The position numbers were made by a program, and so were the translations under genes. A DNA stretch of 64,000 nt from Citrobacter amalonaticus (GTDB taxonomy: Bacteria > Pseudomonadota > Gammaproteobacteria > Enterobacterales > Enterobacteriaceae): contig NZ_PQMB01000002.1 of NCBI RefSeq assembly GCF_002918555.1, positions 1,155,169 to 1,219,168 of the forward strand, in the 5' to 3' direction. This document shows positions 10,171-20,921 of this stretch, piece by piece; positions within the stretch are counted from its first letter, which is position 1; every line of letters starts with the position of its first letter. The notes under the pieces were generated by a model. It had not been told where the DNA came from. It saw only the letters and a list, made by a program, of their open reading frames with translations, and ran no database searches.

Positions 10171-11565
10171 TTATGCTGCGCCGCCCTTGCTGACTTCCCG
10201 CCAGAGCCGCCATGCCATAAGTGCGAGAACGGCAACGCCGAGTATCAGCGCCCCCCACACCAGCAGGGTTTTCCACTGACTTTGCTGCTCAGTTGCCGTC
10301 GTTGCCGCCAGTCGCGCTTCACCGCCAAGCGCCACGCTCTCCTGAAGAGTCGCCCACGGTAGATCATCCATCTCCTGCGATTTACGCAGCGACGCCGGGA
10401 TCAGCATATCGAGACCAACATCTGCCTTTTTCGCCGCCCGGTTTCCCCACGCCAGCATATAAGGCCCTTTGCCCTGCGTATTAAACACCAGTTGATAACT
10501 GTCGCGCATGCCGCTCAACTCAGGCAGTCTCTCCGGCAACCGGGCGTTAATGGTCGTCATCCGGACGGCCTCAACCAACTGACCGGAAAGACGAATATCT
10601 TCCGAACGCCTCCAGTCCAGATTGTAAAGCATGGTTTTTGTCAGCGGCTGCCAGGGCTCTTTTTCAGCGCTGCGCCAGGCCAGTTCCACCGGTAAAACAC
10701 CTTCACTTTCCAGATCGATTCGAAGCGAGGTCAGCGGCTGGGGCTGCGCCCATCGCCAGACGGCTTCGTCATCCGAAACCTTATTCCCCTGGGCTTCAAT
10801 CACGATACGCTTGGATTCCGGCTCGCTGCTGGCCGCTATCGCGCTCACGCTGTTTAACGTCAGCACCGGACTTTGCGAGTCGAGGATCACCAGCAGGTAG
10901 CGAGTCGCCTCCGCAGAGAGCGTGAGGCTGGCGCTGATGGTGTCCATTTTCAGGCGATCGTTATCACGCGTCAGATCCATTAACGGCGCATCTTCCTGCA
11001 CGGGTCGCCAGTAGCGTAAATCACTGCTTGCATAAACCGAGGCTTTCCCCTGCCAGTTGCCCGCCTGCGAGTCCCAGTTCAGGCGTAACTGCGCCAGTGA
11101 AAAGGCATCTTTCGTCTCTTCCGGGAGCGTCAGTAAATAGCTCTGGCCGAGCGCTTTGACATCATCACTTTGCAAATGAATTTCAATGCCGCTCTTCGAG
11201 CGTAAAACAATAGAGCCTCCGCCTCGTTGCCCCTCCTCACGCGGCGCAACCGGTGACATATCAAGCGGGAAAAAACGCAGCGCCACTGCCTCTGGCGTAA
11301 CGGGCTGGGTTTTCTGCGCCACCAGAGTAAACGGCACCGTCTCCCCCAGATGGTTAAAGACCCGGACATCGCGCAAATCCGCCCAGGCGGTACCCGGATA
11401 CACCGCCGGAGGTAGCGAAAGGCGATACCACGGCGATGTGCCCGTAGTTTCCAGCGTCACCCCCGTTACGTAGTCCGCCGGAGACTCTTTCACTTCATCG
11501 CTGCTTACCGCCGCGCCTGTCGCGCCCAGCAGTACGCCGCATAACACCGCTTTCATCCATTTCAT
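10171..11565 (-). CDS. DUF3999 family exported membrane-anchored protein
   Basis: A 464-residue protein that starts with a signal peptide (MKWMKAVLCGVLLGATGAAVS), continues as a long beta-rich periplasmic part, and ends with one membrane segment (about 432-455, TLLVWGALILGVAVLALMAW) and a short charged tail. The middle has discoidin-like features, such as SSDLRYWRPVQEDAPL, with paired domain-like stretches. The ATG at 11565 overlaps the stop of the upstream DUF2339 gene in an ATGA, so the two are translationally coupled and presumably act together. The function is unknown. An ATG further upstream lies inside DUF2339 and gives no signal peptide. Confidence 0.85.
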   Translation of the reverse strand: MKWMKAVLCGVLLGATGAAVSSDEVKESPADYVTGVTLETTGTSPWYRLSLPPAVYPGTAWADLRDVRVFNHLGETVPFTLVAQKTQPVTPEAVALRFFPLDMSPVAPREEGQRGGGSIVLRSKSGIEIHLQSDDVKALGQSYLLTLPEETKDAFSLAQLRLNWDSQAGNWQGKASVYASSDLRYWRPVQEDAPLMDLTRDNDRLKMDTISASLTLSAEATRYLLVILDSQSPVLTLNSVSAIAASSEPESKRIVIEAQGNKVSDDEAVWRWAQPQPLTSLRIDLESEGVLPVELAWRSAEKEPWQPLTKTMLYNLDWRRSEDIRLSGQLVEAVRMTTINARLPERLPELSGMRDSYQLVFNTQGKGPYMLAWGNRAAKKADVGLDMLIPASLRKSQEMDDLPWATLQESVALGGEARLAATTATEQQSQWKTLLVWGALILGVAVLALMAWRLWREVSKGGAA

Positions 11566-14213
11566 TTTTCTTCTCCAGCTTTGGGCGGTAACGGTGAGAA
11601 ATATCCGACGATTAACACCAGAATGGCCACGCCGATAAACGCCACCGCGCGCGCCAGGCCGCCGCCGCGAGCACTGTCCACCAACATCAGTTTCACAATA
11701 ACAATACCTAATAAGACCGCCCCGCAAAGCCATTCGCGACGGGAGCGACGCCGGGTTGCACGCAACATCACCACCAGTGCCGCCAGCATCCAGAACAGGA
11801 CAAAACAGGTCTGAATCAGCCGTGAATGCCACAGCGCCCCCATGCTCCAGGGGACGTCGCCGTACCAGGCCAACGCGCGCAACAGTACGCCATTCAGCCA
11901 CCAGAAGCTCAGCGCCAGCAGCGCAATAAACGGCCAGGGACGGCATACCGAGAGCTGCACCGGAAAATAGCGCAGCGACACACGGTAAAACACGATGAGT
12001 CCCAGCAGCGCAAAAGCTGCGCCCTCTTCCAGCGGATTGACCAGCGGCAGATAGCTATGACGATAAACCACGCCGTCCTGCAAATTCGTCAGCAACAACA
12101 GACCTGCCAGGGCCGCAGCTATCGGGATCATCGCCTGAGAAGCGTAAAGTTCAGGCCAGATCCGAAACGGCCAGAGCTGTCGCTGAACCGCCTCATAAAT
12201 CAGGAAAATCAACAGGCCGCCAGCCGCCATCATCAGACCGCTCCCCCACGCCGCCATGCCCCATGATAGCGCCTGCGTGAACCAAAAAAGCTCTACCGCC
12301 AGCGCCAGCAGAATCATCCAGAAGAGTGAGAGGTGCGCCAGTCTGGAGAGGCGCGGCGGCAACGCCCCAGCGTCGCGCCAGAGGAGCGCCCCGGCAGCGG
12401 GTAGCGCAAGACACCAGGCCAGATTCTGCCAGCCTGCGGCCAAAATCTGCTGTTGTGAAATCTGAGATATCAGCATCACCAGCATCATCGGCCAGAGCAG
12501 CCATTTGCTGGCGTCCAGCTCCCGCCAGGCCAGGCGAGCGGCGACAATTCGCCAGCCCCAGGCCGACATCGCCATTAACGCCAGCACGCCAGACAGCACC
12601 CACGAATCCTTTTTCAGCACCAGCTGCGACGCCCCAATGAGCGCGATTATCCAGAAGAGCACGCCGCCGGCCAGCAGTCCCCGGCTGCCCTGTCGCTGAA
12701 TGTTGCGCCACAGCCATGCGGCAGCCAGCCAGCAGAGACTGAGTACGGCGAAGATCAGCATCAGAGAAAGCGCGGTTGTCCCATCCAGCTGCGCCCATAG
12801 CGCGCTGCACACGGCCAGTACGAGCAGTGCGGTACCGCTGTAGCTCATGCGCCGCTGCTGCTGGTGCACGCCCAGCCAGAGGATCCCCAGACCTTCCAGC
12901 GCCCAGGCCATCGCCGTCCAGCGGGCCGAAAGCGCCAGCGGGATAGCGAGTGTCGTAAACGCCCCACCCAGCGCCAACGCCGCCAGCACCAGCGGCCTTC
13001 CTGAAGAAGGATAGCGACGCAACGCCAGCCAGGCTAACGCCAGATAGAAACCACCGTAGCCCAATGCGCTGAGCGCCGGGCCATATCCCATATGCCGGGT
13101 AATGGCGTACTGCATGCCAAAACCGACCAGCGGCGGCGCAAACAGCAGCACGCCATCAATAATCTGCTTACCTTTCTCCTGCGCCCGCAGCGACAACGCC
13201 ACGCTCAGCACACCAAAAATAACCGTGTTGACAATCAGGAACAGCTGGCAGCTCAGGTAATACTCAGGCCGATAGCCATTCAGCCCCCACAGACCGCCAA
13301 TGCCAAAGGTAAACAACAGGCCAAGCAGGTTGAGTTCCCGCCAGTGTTGCCAGATGCTGATGGCCAGAATGCCGACCGAAAGCAGAAGATAGAAAGAGAA
13401 GAGCGCCACATGGCTACCGCCGCCGGTGGAAAGCAGCAGCGGTGCCAGATACCCGCCGAGGCTTGCCAGCATCGCGAGGCTGAGGGCTTTTTGCAGAATA
13501 GCCAGGCCAACGCTCGCCGCGCAAATCGCCACCAGCAATGCAAACGCCAGCGTCATCGGCAGCATCTGCCAGAGTCGGAACGCGCCAAAAACGGTGAGAT
13601 AAAGCGCCCCTGTTGCCCCCCCCTGTAAGATCAGCGCATAGACCGGCTGCTTATGCCGCAGCCGCCAGCCGACGGCCAGCAGGACAATCGCAAACAGCGA
13701 AGCCGCCACCAGACGCAGCTCAAGCGGGAACAGGGAGTGTTCAACCGTATAGCGCAGCAGGAAAGAGAGTCCCAGAAACAGAAGCAGGATGCCGAGCTTC
13801 GCCAGTGGGTTGCCCTGCATAAACCAGCGCACCAGTGACGACATCACCCCACCAAAAGCGGAAGGCGGCTCGGCTTGTGGCGTGGGCTCCGCCACTTTCT
13901 CCGGCTTTGGCTGTGAGCCCCAGGGATTAACGGGGTCAGGTGCAACGTCAGCCACCGGATCCGGAAGAATAACATCAGGCACCGACGCCATTGTTTCGGG
14001 CGGCGTAACCACGTCCGAAGCGATCGGCGCCGTACCTGTAACCTGCACCGCGGGTGCCGCACCGCGCAGTTCAAGCTCTTCGACCCGGCGACGCAGTACC
14101 ACAAGCTCAGAGCGAACAGCCGCACTGCGCCTGAGTGCGACAATCGCAAGAATGGGTACTACCACCAGTGCGAAGAATAAAACAATGCAGCCCAGGGTTA
14201 GTAGCTCATCCAT
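11562..14213 (-). CDS. DUF2339 family large polytopic membrane protein
   Basis: An 883-residue inner-membrane protein. It begins with one membrane segment (about 5-27) and a short coiled-coil (RSELVVLRRRVEELELRG). A Pro/Val-rich cytoplasmic or periplasmic linker (about 50-125) follows, and then an almost unbroken series of about 20 or more hydrophobic helices to the C-terminus. The family has no known function as far as I recall. The gene overlaps the DUF3999 gene by four bases, a conserved-looking pair: a many-helix membrane part plus an exported tethered beta domain. Both are absent from the E. coli K-12 malZ-acpH interval. Confidence 0.85.
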   Translation of the reverse strand: MDELLTLGCIVLFFALVVVPILAIVALRRSAAVRSELVVLRRRVEELELRGAAPAVQVTGTAPIASDVVTPPETMASVPDVILPDPVADVAPDPVNPWGSQPKPEKVAEPTPQAEPPSAFGGVMSSLVRWFMQGNPLAKLGILLLFLGLSFLLRYTVEHSLFPLELRLVAASLFAIVLLAVGWRLRHKQPVYALILQGGATGALYLTVFGAFRLWQMLPMTLAFALLVAICAASVGLAILQKALSLAMLASLGGYLAPLLLSTGGGSHVALFSFYLLLSVGILAISIWQHWRELNLLGLLFTFGIGGLWGLNGYRPEYYLSCQLFLIVNTVIFGVLSVALSLRAQEKGKQIIDGVLLFAPPLVGFGMQYAITRHMGYGPALSALGYGGFYLALAWLALRRYPSSGRPLVLAALALGGAFTTLAIPLALSARWTAMAWALEGLGILWLGVHQQQRRMSYSGTALLVLAVCSALWAQLDGTTALSLMLIFAVLSLCWLAAAWLWRNIQRQGSRGLLAGGVLFWIIALIGASQLVLKKDSWVLSGVLALMAMSAWGWRIVAARLAWRELDASKWLLWPMMLVMLISQISQQQILAAGWQNLAWCLALPAAGALLWRDAGALPPRLSRLAHLSLFWMILLALAVELFWFTQALSWGMAAWGSGLMMAAGGLLIFLIYEAVQRQLWPFRIWPELYASQAMIPIAAALAGLLLLTNLQDGVVYRHSYLPLVNPLEEGAAFALLGLIVFYRVSLRYFPVQLSVCRPWPFIALLALSFWWLNGVLLRALAWYGDVPWSMGALWHSRLIQTCFVLFWMLAALVVMLRATRRRSRREWLCGAVLLGIVIVKLMLVDSARGGGLARAVAFIGVAILVLIVGYFSPLPPKAGEEK

Positions 14214-14350
14214 GTTTCCACCTTCACTCTATGAGAACGAAGCAGAATGACACAACTTGTTGCATTTGCGCCACATCTGTTAGCAAAGTGGGCTGCTTTT
14301 CAAAAAACACAGCCCATCCCTGCTCGCGGGTAAAAGATGCGCTGTCTCTC

Positions 14351-16171
14351 TCAGTGACTCATCCAAATCGACGCGGAAATGGCGGGCAGAGTCAGAATAT
14401 CATCAGCAAACTGTCCCTTCCCTTCTTTACACCGCCATTGCGCGACATTCAGTAACGGTGACGCCGGGAGCACCACTTCACAGGCGTCGCCACGATTAAT
14501 CGCCACCAGCACGCGCTGCTGGTTCAGCAAGCGCACAAAGACCACCACGTTATCTTCAGCGTAAATGACCTGACAACCGCCGCGACGCAGCGCCTGGCTG
14601 CTGTGGCGCAGTTTTGCTAACCGTTGGTACAGCGCCAGCAGCCTGGTGTCCTGCTTTTCGGCCTGCCACGGGAACGGTTTGCGACAGAGGGGATCGTTAT
14701 TGCCATCCAGTCCCACCTCATCGCCATAATAGATGCAGGGCACACCGGGCCAGGTAAACAGCCAGACCACCGCCAGCGGGAGACGGGCAACATCTTTCCC
14801 CAGTAACGATTTAAAGCGGGCGGTGTCGTGGCTGTCGAGTTGGTTGAACATGCGCAGCTGCTGCTGGTGCGATAACCCCGCCCGATAGTTATCCATCCAC
14901 GCCATACAGGTTCGGGCATCGATGTGCTGCGGATCGTAAGAGATGTCGGTATTGGCGAGGAACCCCCATAGCGGAAAGGTAAAACCACGATAGTTCATGG
15001 CGGCATCCTCCACATCGGCCTGCAACCACTGGCGCGCATCGCCAAAGTGTTCGCCAACCACGTATGCCTCTGGCTGAGTCTCTTTTGCCGCCTGGGTGAT
15101 TCCGCCAACGTGGAGTAAATTATTCCGTGCGCCGCCGGCCTCACCGAGCATATGGACGACGTCAAGACGCCAGCCGTCCATGTTCCACGGCGCTTTCAGC
15201 CAGTGGCGCACAATGCTGTCTTCACCACGATAGATCTCATTGACCAGGGTTTCGCACTGATAGTCCAGCTTAGGCAGACTCGGATAGCCCAGCCAGTCGA
15301 GCGCCACGCCCTCCACAGAGAAGCTATACCAGTCTCGCCACGGGGATTCCGGGTTGTGGCAGGCCCCGCCGGTACCGCGGTTATGACGATCAAACCACGC
15401 GTGAGAATCGCCGCTATGGTTAAAGACGCCGTCCAGTACCAGCCGCATCCCCTGCTGCCGGGTGTTATGACGCAGGCGCAGCAGCGCGCCATCCCCACCA
15501 AACTGCGGATCAACATGCCGGTAATCTTCGGTATCATATTTATGCACGCTCGGTGCGGTAAATACCGGATTCAGGTAAAGCGCCGTCACGCCAAGCGCCT
15601 TCAGCCAGGGCAGTTTTTCACTGATACCATCCAGATCCCCGCCGTAGAAAGTAGAACCACCGGCCTGAACCGTCAGCGGCTCGTCCCAGTCTCGCAGTAC
15701 AATCTCTTGCCCGGCGGCATGATGATAATAGACGTTATCCTGATCCGCCTCGCGCGGCTGGCTGCGGGCAAAACGATCGGGAAAAATCTGGTAGAACACC
15801 TGGTCAGCCACCCACTGCGGGCCGTTATCGGGCACGTCTACGGCAAACTGCTCAAGTCGTGCGGGTGGAAAATGGCTGAATCCCTGCGGTGTAAACCATC
15901 GCTGGCGATCGTGCCACAGCAGCTTAAAGCTATAGCGTCGCCGCGGCTGCCCGCCGGCAAGATCGATCGCCGCCCGCCATGCCGTCACGCCAGGCTGCGG
16001 CTGACTGCGCAGCTTATGCATCGTCAGCGAGGTTTCTTCATTATCATTTTCTGCGCGCAGCGTGACGCGCAGGGGAAGATCGTCCCCCGTCAGCCATAGT
16101 GTGATGGTCAGTTGATCTTTGTTTTGCTTAACAAATGGGGCAACCGGAAGGTGCCAGGCATTTAACATCAC
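14351..16171 (-). CDS. malZ: Maltodextrin glucosidase
   Basis: MalZ, 606 residues, is a cytoplasmic GH13 enzyme that releases glucose from the reducing end of maltodextrins (maltotriose and longer). It has an N-terminal beta domain (1-115), then the (beta/alpha)8 barrel with the four GH13 regions: [29 protein letters not shown] (nucleophile Asp), VGEHFGD (acid Glu) and [11 protein letters not shown]. Two possible ATGs are adjacent (16171 and 16168). Two MalT boxes upstream place it in the maltose regulon. Confidence 0.96.
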   Translation of the reverse strand: MMLNAWHLPVAPFVKQNKDQLTITLWLTGDDLPLRVTLRAENDNEETSLTMHKLRSQPQPGVTAWRAAIDLAGGQPRRRYSFKLLWHDRQRWFTPQGFSHFPPARLEQFAVDVPDNGPQWVADQVFYQIFPDRFARSQPREADQDNVYYHHAAGQEIVLRDWDEPLTVQAGGSTFYGGDLDGISEKLPWLKALGVTALYLNPVFTAPSVHKYDTEDYRHVDPQFGGDGALLRLRHNTRQQGMRLVLDGVFNHSGDSHAWFDRHNRGTGGACHNPESPWRDWYSFSVEGVALDWLGYPSLPKLDYQCETLVNEIYRGEDSIVRHWLKAPWNMDGWRLDVVHMLGEAGGARNNLLHVGGITQAAKETQPEAYVVGEHFGDARQWLQADVEDAAMNYRGFTFPLWGFLANTDISYDPQHIDARTCMAWMDNYRAGLSHQQQLRMFNQLDSHDTARFKSLLGKDVARLPLAVVWLFTWPGVPCIYYGDEVGLDGNNDPLCRKPFPWQAEKQDTRLLALYQRLAKLRHSSQALRRGGCQVIYAEDNVVVFVRLLNQQRVLVAINRGDACEVVLPASPLLNVAQWRCKEGKGQFADDILTLPAISASIWMSH

Positions 16172-16245
16172 ATATCCCCTTTAATAAAAATGAGGTCACC
16201 TTGCCATAGCAACATACAGGATAACTCATCATCGTCATGTTTATT

Positions 16246-16269
16246 GGGGGAGGAGTAAAGGGGAGGAGG
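16246..16269 (+). promoter_or_regulatory. Pair of MalT boxes upstream of malZ
   Basis: An exact match to the MalT box consensus GGGGAKGAGG occurs at 16260-16269 (GGGGAGGAGG). A one-mismatch copy occurs in the same orientation at 16247-16256 (GGGGAGGAGT). They lie 75-100 bases upstream of the malZ start, with a REP element behind them. This is the expected layout for activation by MalT with maltotriose and ATP. Confidence 0.75.
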
Positions 16270-16273
16270 TAAA

Positions 16274-16360
16274 ATGCCGGATGGCGTCGCGGGCAACTTA
16301 TCCGGCCAGGGAAATCACCGCCGTTTGTCAGCCCGATAAGCTTGCGCCATCGGGCATTCG
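16274..16360. repeat. REP pair between malZ and proY
   Basis: Two palindromic units, ATGCCGGATGGCGTCGCGGG with ACTTATCCGGCC, and GCCCGATAAGCTTGCGCC with ATCGGGCATT, separated by about 25 bases. It lies between the MalT boxes and the proY stop, and its second unit is nearly identical to the one at 10132-10160. Confidence 0.85.
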
Positions 16361-16368
16361 AGGCTTTG

Positions 16369-17745
16369 TCATCCGTTCGCTTCAGCCACTCGACGGTCGT
16401 GACGGCGTTTAAACATCCAGCCAGTCAGCAGCAGGACAATCCATGCGAAACCGACATACAGCGAGATACGGGTATCCGGATGGTATCCGATAAGGCAGAT
16501 GATAAAGACCAGGAAAATCAGGCCAGCAAGGGTCGTTGCCACCCCACCAGGAACCTTAAACTTCAGCGCCTGTACCTCTTCCGGCGGCAGACGGCGGCGG
16601 AAAGCAATCTGCGAAAGCAGGATCATAATCCACACCCATACCGTGGCAAAGGTCGCCAGCGACGCAATCACCAGGAAGACGTTCTCCGGCATGATGTAGT
16701 TCAGGTAAACCGCAAACAGCAGGGCAATAGTCATCACCATCACCGTTACCCACGGAATACCCCGGCGCGAGGTTTTCGCAAACACTTTCGGCGCACTGCC
16801 CTGCTCTGCCATACCGTGCAACATGCGGCCTACGCCAAATACGTCAGAGTTAATCGCCGACAGCGAGGCGGTTAACACCACAAAGTTAAGAATACTGGCG
16901 GCAAAGGTGATCCCTAAATGCTGGAAGGTCAGGACAAACGGGCTACCGTCGGTTCCCACCTGATTCCACGGGTAGATCGACATAATGACAAACAGCGTAC
17001 CCACGTAGAACACCAGAATACGCATCGGTACGGAGTTGATGGCGCGCGGAATCGATTTTTCCGGGTCTTTCGCTTCCCCGGCGGTGATGCCGATAATCTC
17101 AATGCCGCCGTAGGCAAACATCACCATCTGCAGCGACATCACCATTCCCAGCCAGCCGTTACTGAAGAAGCCGCCGTTACTCCACAGGTTATGAATGCCC
17201 GTAGGCTGTCCCCCGTTGCCAATTCCCCAGATAATGATGCCGAAACCGGCAACGATCATGATGATGATGGTGGCGACTTTAAAGAACGAGAACCAGAACT
17301 CCAGCTCGCCGAATACCTTCACGCTCATCAGGTTGATAGCGCAAATAATCAGCACCACGCTAAGTACCCAAATCCAGTGCGGTACCGTCGGGAACCAGAC
17401 GCCCATATAGATGCCGAATGCAGTCACGTCAGCAATGGCGACAATCAGAATTTCGAAACAGTAGGTCCAGCCGGTGATATAGCCCGCCAGTGGGCCAAGG
17501 TTTTCCTGCGCATAGCGCGAAAATGAGCTGGCGGCAGGGTTATGAACGGACATCTCCCCCAAAGCGCGCATGATAATATACGCCGCCACCCCGCCAATAA
17601 TGTAAGCCAGCAGCACGCTCGGCCCCGCCATTTTAATGGCGTCTGCCGAACCGTAAAACAATCCGGTGCCAATTGCTGAACCCAATGCCATAAAGCGAAT
17701 GTGCCGGGTGCTTAGCCCACGCTTTAGCTTATTATTGCTTTCCAT
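16369..17745 (-). CDS. proY: Cryptic proline permease ProY (AAT family)
   Basis: ProY, 458 residues from the ATG at 17745, is an amino-acid/cation symporter of the APC superfamily with 12 membrane segments. The conserved first helix region [18 protein letters not shown] and the [17 protein letters not shown] loop are present. It closely matches the E. coli protein, known as a cryptic proline transporter. Upstream in-frame ATGs (17805, 17760) overlap the brnQ terminator and are rejected. It is downstream of brnQ on the same strand with a terminator between, so readthrough from brnQ would be its main expression route unless it has its own promoter. Confidence 0.95.
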   Translation of the reverse strand: MESNNKLKRGLSTRHIRFMALGSAIGTGLFYGSADAIKMAGPSVLLAYIIGGVAAYIIMRALGEMSVHNPAASSFSRYAQENLGPLAGYITGWTYCFEILIVAIADVTAFGIYMGVWFPTVPHWIWVLSVVLIICAINLMSVKVFGELEFWFSFFKVATIIIMIVAGFGIIIWGIGNGGQPTGIHNLWSNGGFFSNGWLGMVMSLQMVMFAYGGIEIIGITAGEAKDPEKSIPRAINSVPMRILVFYVGTLFVIMSIYPWNQVGTDGSPFVLTFQHLGITFAASILNFVVLTASLSAINSDVFGVGRMLHGMAEQGSAPKVFAKTSRRGIPWVTVMVMTIALLFAVYLNYIMPENVFLVIASLATFATVWVWIMILLSQIAFRRRLPPEEVQALKFKVPGGVATTLAGLIFLVFIICLIGYHPDTRISLYVGFAWIVLLLTGWMFKRRHDRRVAEANG

Positions 17746-17768
17746 CAATTCCTGACCCATCAACACAA

Positions 17769-17803
17769 TAAAAAAACCACGGGGCCTGAGCCCCGTGGTA
17801 TAC
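17769..17803 (-). terminator. Intrinsic terminator between brnQ and proY
   Basis: On the minus strand the stem ACCACGGGGC/GCCCCGTGGT with loop TCAG is followed by seven T. It lies just after the brnQ stop and overlaps the proY leader. Confidence 0.9.
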
Positions 17804-17820
17804 ACATACTTTCAGCGATC

Positions 17821-19140
17821 TTAGTGGGCGCTGGAGGTCACTTGCCGACCTGCTGCGCGATCCCAGATAATTGCCAGGACCACCATCACAACAGTTGGCA
17901 TCAGCCACGCCAGACCTTGTTCCGCCAGCGGCAGTCGCTGGGTCCAGGCAGGCAGGACATCGCCAAATGCAGAGGCTTTAATCCCGTCAAGGATACCAAA
18001 AAGCAGGCTGATAAACATCGCCGGAGCAACGACGCGGGAAGAATTATGCCACCATGAGCGGGTAAAACTTAATACAACCAGTGCGATACACGGCGGATAG
18101 ATAGCCGTCAGCACCGGAATGGAAATCTGGATCAGGTGGCTCAGGCCCAGGTTAGAAACCACCATCGAGAAACCGCCCAGGATGAACACCAGTGCGCGAT
18201 AGGAGAGCGGTACGTACTGAGCGAAAAACTCCGCACAGGCGCAGGTCAGGCCGACCGCCGTGACCAGACAAGCGATGAAGATCAGTGCCGCCAGCAGGAA
18301 GCTTCCGCCACCGCCAAAGGTGTGCTGAACATACGCATGCAGAATCGCCGCACCGTTAACGGATTGATCGACCAGCGTCGCACTGTCAGAGCCCAGACGG
18401 AACAGTGCCAGATACAGCAGCGTCAGCCCCACGCCGGCCATTAACCCCGCCCAGACGGTATAACGGGTCAGCAGGCGCGCTTCTGTTACGCCGCGAGAGC
18501 GTGCCGCATTGACAATAACGATACCAAACACCATGGCGCCCAGCGTGTCCATGGTCAGGTAACCATTGACGAAACCGTTGGAAAACGCCGCGTTCTGGTA
18601 CGCTTCCATCGCGTTGCTGATCGGACCCGCAGGCCAGACAATCGCGGCAACGGAGAGAATAATCAGCGCGATAATTTTCAACGGCGCCAGAAAGTTACCC
18701 ACGGTATCCAGCAGTTTGCCCGGGTAGAGCGATACCAGAATCACAATCGAGAAGTACACCACGCTATAGATGAACAGCGGCATTGCCGAATCGCCAGTCA
18801 GCGGGGCGATCCCCACTTCAAACGAAACGGTCGCGGTACGCGGGGTAGCAAACAGCGGACCAACGGCCAGATAGCAGACGGTCGCCAGCAAAACGCCCGC
18901 CACTTTGCCAATCGGGGTGCTCAGGCTATCAACGCCGCCTCCCACTTTCGCCAATGCGACAACGGTGAGCACAGGCAGGCCAACGGCGGTAATCAGAAAC
19001 CCAAATGCCGCAGTCCAGACGTGCTCGCCTGCCTGCAGTCCGACCATAGGAGGAAAAATAATGTTACCTGCGCCGACAAACAGCGCAAATGTCATAAAGC
19101 CCAGGGCGATGATATCGCGCGATTTTAACTGATGGGTCAT
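17821..19140 (-). CDS. brnQ: Branched-chain amino acid:cation symporter BrnQ
   Basis: BrnQ (LivII system), 439 residues as in E. coli, takes up Leu, Val and Ile with Na+ or H+. It has 12 membrane segments; the start [34 protein letters not shown] is typical. It is followed by the terminator at 17769-17803 and preceded by an approximately 350-base region with no gene. Confidence 0.96.
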   Translation of the reverse strand: MTHQLKSRDIIALGFMTFALFVGAGNIIFPPMVGLQAGEHVWTAAFGFLITAVGLPVLTVVALAKVGGGVDSLSTPIGKVAGVLLATVCYLAVGPLFATPRTATVSFEVGIAPLTGDSAMPLFIYSVVYFSIVILVSLYPGKLLDTVGNFLAPLKIIALIILSVAAIVWPAGPISNAMEAYQNAAFSNGFVNGYLTMDTLGAMVFGIVIVNAARSRGVTEARLLTRYTVWAGLMAGVGLTLLYLALFRLGSDSATLVDQSVNGAAILHAYVQHTFGGGGSFLLAALIFIACLVTAVGLTCACAEFFAQYVPLSYRALVFILGGFSMVVSNLGLSHLIQISIPVLTAIYPPCIALVVLSFTRSWWHNSSRVVAPAMFISLLFGILDGIKASAFGDVLPAWTQRLPLAEQGLAWLMPTVVMVVLAIIWDRAAGRQVTSSAH

Positions 19141-19496
19141 AAAGTCTTACGGCCTGTGGATGTGGTGTTGAAAACGTTAAATACCCTGCCTTCCCTTTGG
19201 GACGATACAGCGACATTTTTAGGCAATTCCAGCGGGATATGCTCCTGAGCTGGCGCGGCGGAGAATAGTTTTTCGATTTACCGCGTAAATGCAGTCGGTC
19301 TGACAGCACATGGGGCGCAATTTAAACGCTTATAACGTTTTAAAGCAAGGAGGGATCTAAAAACCAGAACAATATATCGATATGAAATCACCAGCCAGCC
19401 CAAAACACTATTCATAAGAAAAAGTCATGGATAATCATGCGAACAAAAAACCAGCAGACGCTGAGAAAATCAGCAGGGTTATCTTAACCGAAAAGA
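19141..19496. other. Non-coding region upstream of brnQ
   Basis: About 355 bases between the phoR terminator and brnQ contain no convincing gene. The half nearest brnQ is GC-balanced, the distal half AT-rich with AACGTT-centred palindromic sequence around 19325-19345. It must carry the brnQ promoter and leader; no Leu/Val/Ile-rich leader peptide or attenuator could be seen. Confidence 0.5.
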
Positions 19497-19522
19497 AAAT
19501 AAGCCAGCATCTGCTGGCTTAT
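19496..19522 (-). terminator. Intrinsic terminator after phoR
   Basis: A stem AAGCCAGCA/TGCTGGCTT with loop TC lies about 25 bases after the phoR stop. On the minus strand it is followed by ATTTTCTTTTC, a T-rich tail. Confidence 0.75.
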
Positions 19523-19547
19523 GGAAAGATTACATTACAAGTAACAG

Positions 19548-20843
19548 TTAAGCGTTTTTTCTGGCAATTAAACGTTCCGGCAGCACAAAACTAAACCGCG
19601 TACCTTTGCCCGGCGTGCTGTCGATAACTAATCGACTTTCGTGATGATTCACCGCATGTTTCACGATTGCCAGCCCCAGTCCGCTCCCGCCCGTTTGCCG
19701 GGAACGCGCTTTATCCACGCGGTAAAAGCGCTCGGTCAACCGGGGGATATGTTCTGGCGCAATCCCCGGGCCGTTGTCTTCCACGCTGAACTCCGCGCCG
19801 TGCGGTACGCGTCGCCAGCGTACGAAAATGTGTGTACCTTCCGGGGTATGATTGACCGCGTTATAGACCAGGTTTGAGATCGCACTGCGCAGCTGCTCTT
19901 CATTGCCCAGCACCTTCAGCTCATTGTCCACCTCAAAGGTGAAGCGGTGTCTTTGCTGACTCAGGGTTTGCGCTTCACGCTCGACAACCCGCAGCATCAT
20001 CGGCACATCAACCTGCTCGTTCAGCAACAGCGTCGGCGCCGCCTCAATTTTCGACAACGTCAGCAACTGCTTAACCAGTCCTGCCATCCGGTGCGTTTGC
20101 TCACGCATCGTATGCAATGCTTTATCCCGCGTCGCCCCTTCCAGCGGCTGCTCTTGCATCATCTCAAGATAACCCTGTAATACCGTCAGCGGGGTACGCA
20201 GTTCATGACTGACGTTAGCGAAGAAGTTACGTCGCGCGCCTTCCAGTTGATGCATCTGCGTAACATCACGCGCCACCATCAGCAATTGCTTATCGGTGTA
20301 GGGCATTACGCGGATCTCCAGATGTCGCCCGGTGTTCAGCACCAGATTTAACGGTCGGGTAAAATCACGCGTTTTCAGATACTGCGTAAATTCCGGGTAA
20401 CGCAACAGGTTAAGAATATTTTGTCCGTTGTCGTCAGGCCAGCGTAATCCCAGCACCTGCTGCGCCAGCCCGTTACACCAGAAAATCCCGCCCTCTTCGG
20501 TGGTCAGCACTACCGCATCGGGTAACGATTCGGCCCCGCTGCGAAAGCGCTTAATCAAACTCCCCAGTTCGCGACGGCGCTTTTTGTTACGCAGCTGCAT
20601 CTGATGCAAGCCGTACAGGAGCGGCTCCCAGCTGCCACGTCCCGGCGGGGGCGTCATACTTCTGTCGACCCACAGCCACCAGGAGAGGCGTAATAAATTC
20701 CAGAAATGCCAGATGAGCAGTCCCGTTACCGATGCCAGTAAAAACCACGGCAGGTGACCCCAAAAAGCACTAAGGATAAAGGCCGGGAGACAGCAAAGGA
20801 TCAACTCCAGCACCAACCTTTTCCATGACAGCCGTTCCAGCAC
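19548..20843 (-). CDS. phoR: Phosphate regulon sensor histidine kinase PhoR
   Basis: PhoR, 431 residues as in E. coli. It has two N-terminal membrane segments (about 10-28 and 33-52), a charged region, a PAS domain (about 95-190) and the kinase core. The phosphorylated His is in [18 protein letters not shown] (near 213). The ATP-binding motifs are N ([12 protein letters not shown]), G1 ([24 protein letters not shown]) and G2 ([14 protein letters not shown]). It senses phosphate status through PstSCAB-PhoU and phosphorylates PhoB, whose gene is 78 bases upstream. Confidence 0.97.
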   Translation of the reverse strand: MLERLSWKRLVLELILCCLPAFILSAFWGHLPWFLLASVTGLLIWHFWNLLRLSWWLWVDRSMTPPPGRGSWEPLLYGLHQMQLRNKKRRRELGSLIKRFRSGAESLPDAVVLTTEEGGIFWCNGLAQQVLGLRWPDDNGQNILNLLRYPEFTQYLKTRDFTRPLNLVLNTGRHLEIRVMPYTDKQLLMVARDVTQMHQLEGARRNFFANVSHELRTPLTVLQGYLEMMQEQPLEGATRDKALHTMREQTHRMAGLVKQLLTLSKIEAAPTLLLNEQVDVPMMLRVVEREAQTLSQQRHRFTFEVDNELKVLGNEEQLRSAISNLVYNAVNHTPEGTHIFVRWRRVPHGAEFSVEDNGPGIAPEHIPRLTERFYRVDKARSRQTGGSGLGLAIVKHAVNHHESRLVIDSTPGKGTRFSFVLPERLIARKNA

Positions 20844-20921
20844 GCATCACACTCCATTCAGAGCCGGAACCACCAGGCTGCGACAATCACACCGGCAGTG
20901 TCAGGCACTTATTCTTGTCAG

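Noticed and set aside
12193-12810. 205-residue minus-strand frame within the DUF2339 gene
   Set aside because: Alternative frame of a GC-rich membrane gene; composition is low complexity Gly/Ala/Arg and it has no start signal.
15152-16099. 315-residue plus-strand frame inside malZ
   Set aside because: It lies antisense to clear GH13 catalytic motifs and has no recognisable domain.
19064-19309. 81-residue frame overlapping the brnQ start as a leader peptide
   Set aside because: It is not enriched in Leu, Ile or Val codons and overlaps brnQ in another frame without a ribosome site.
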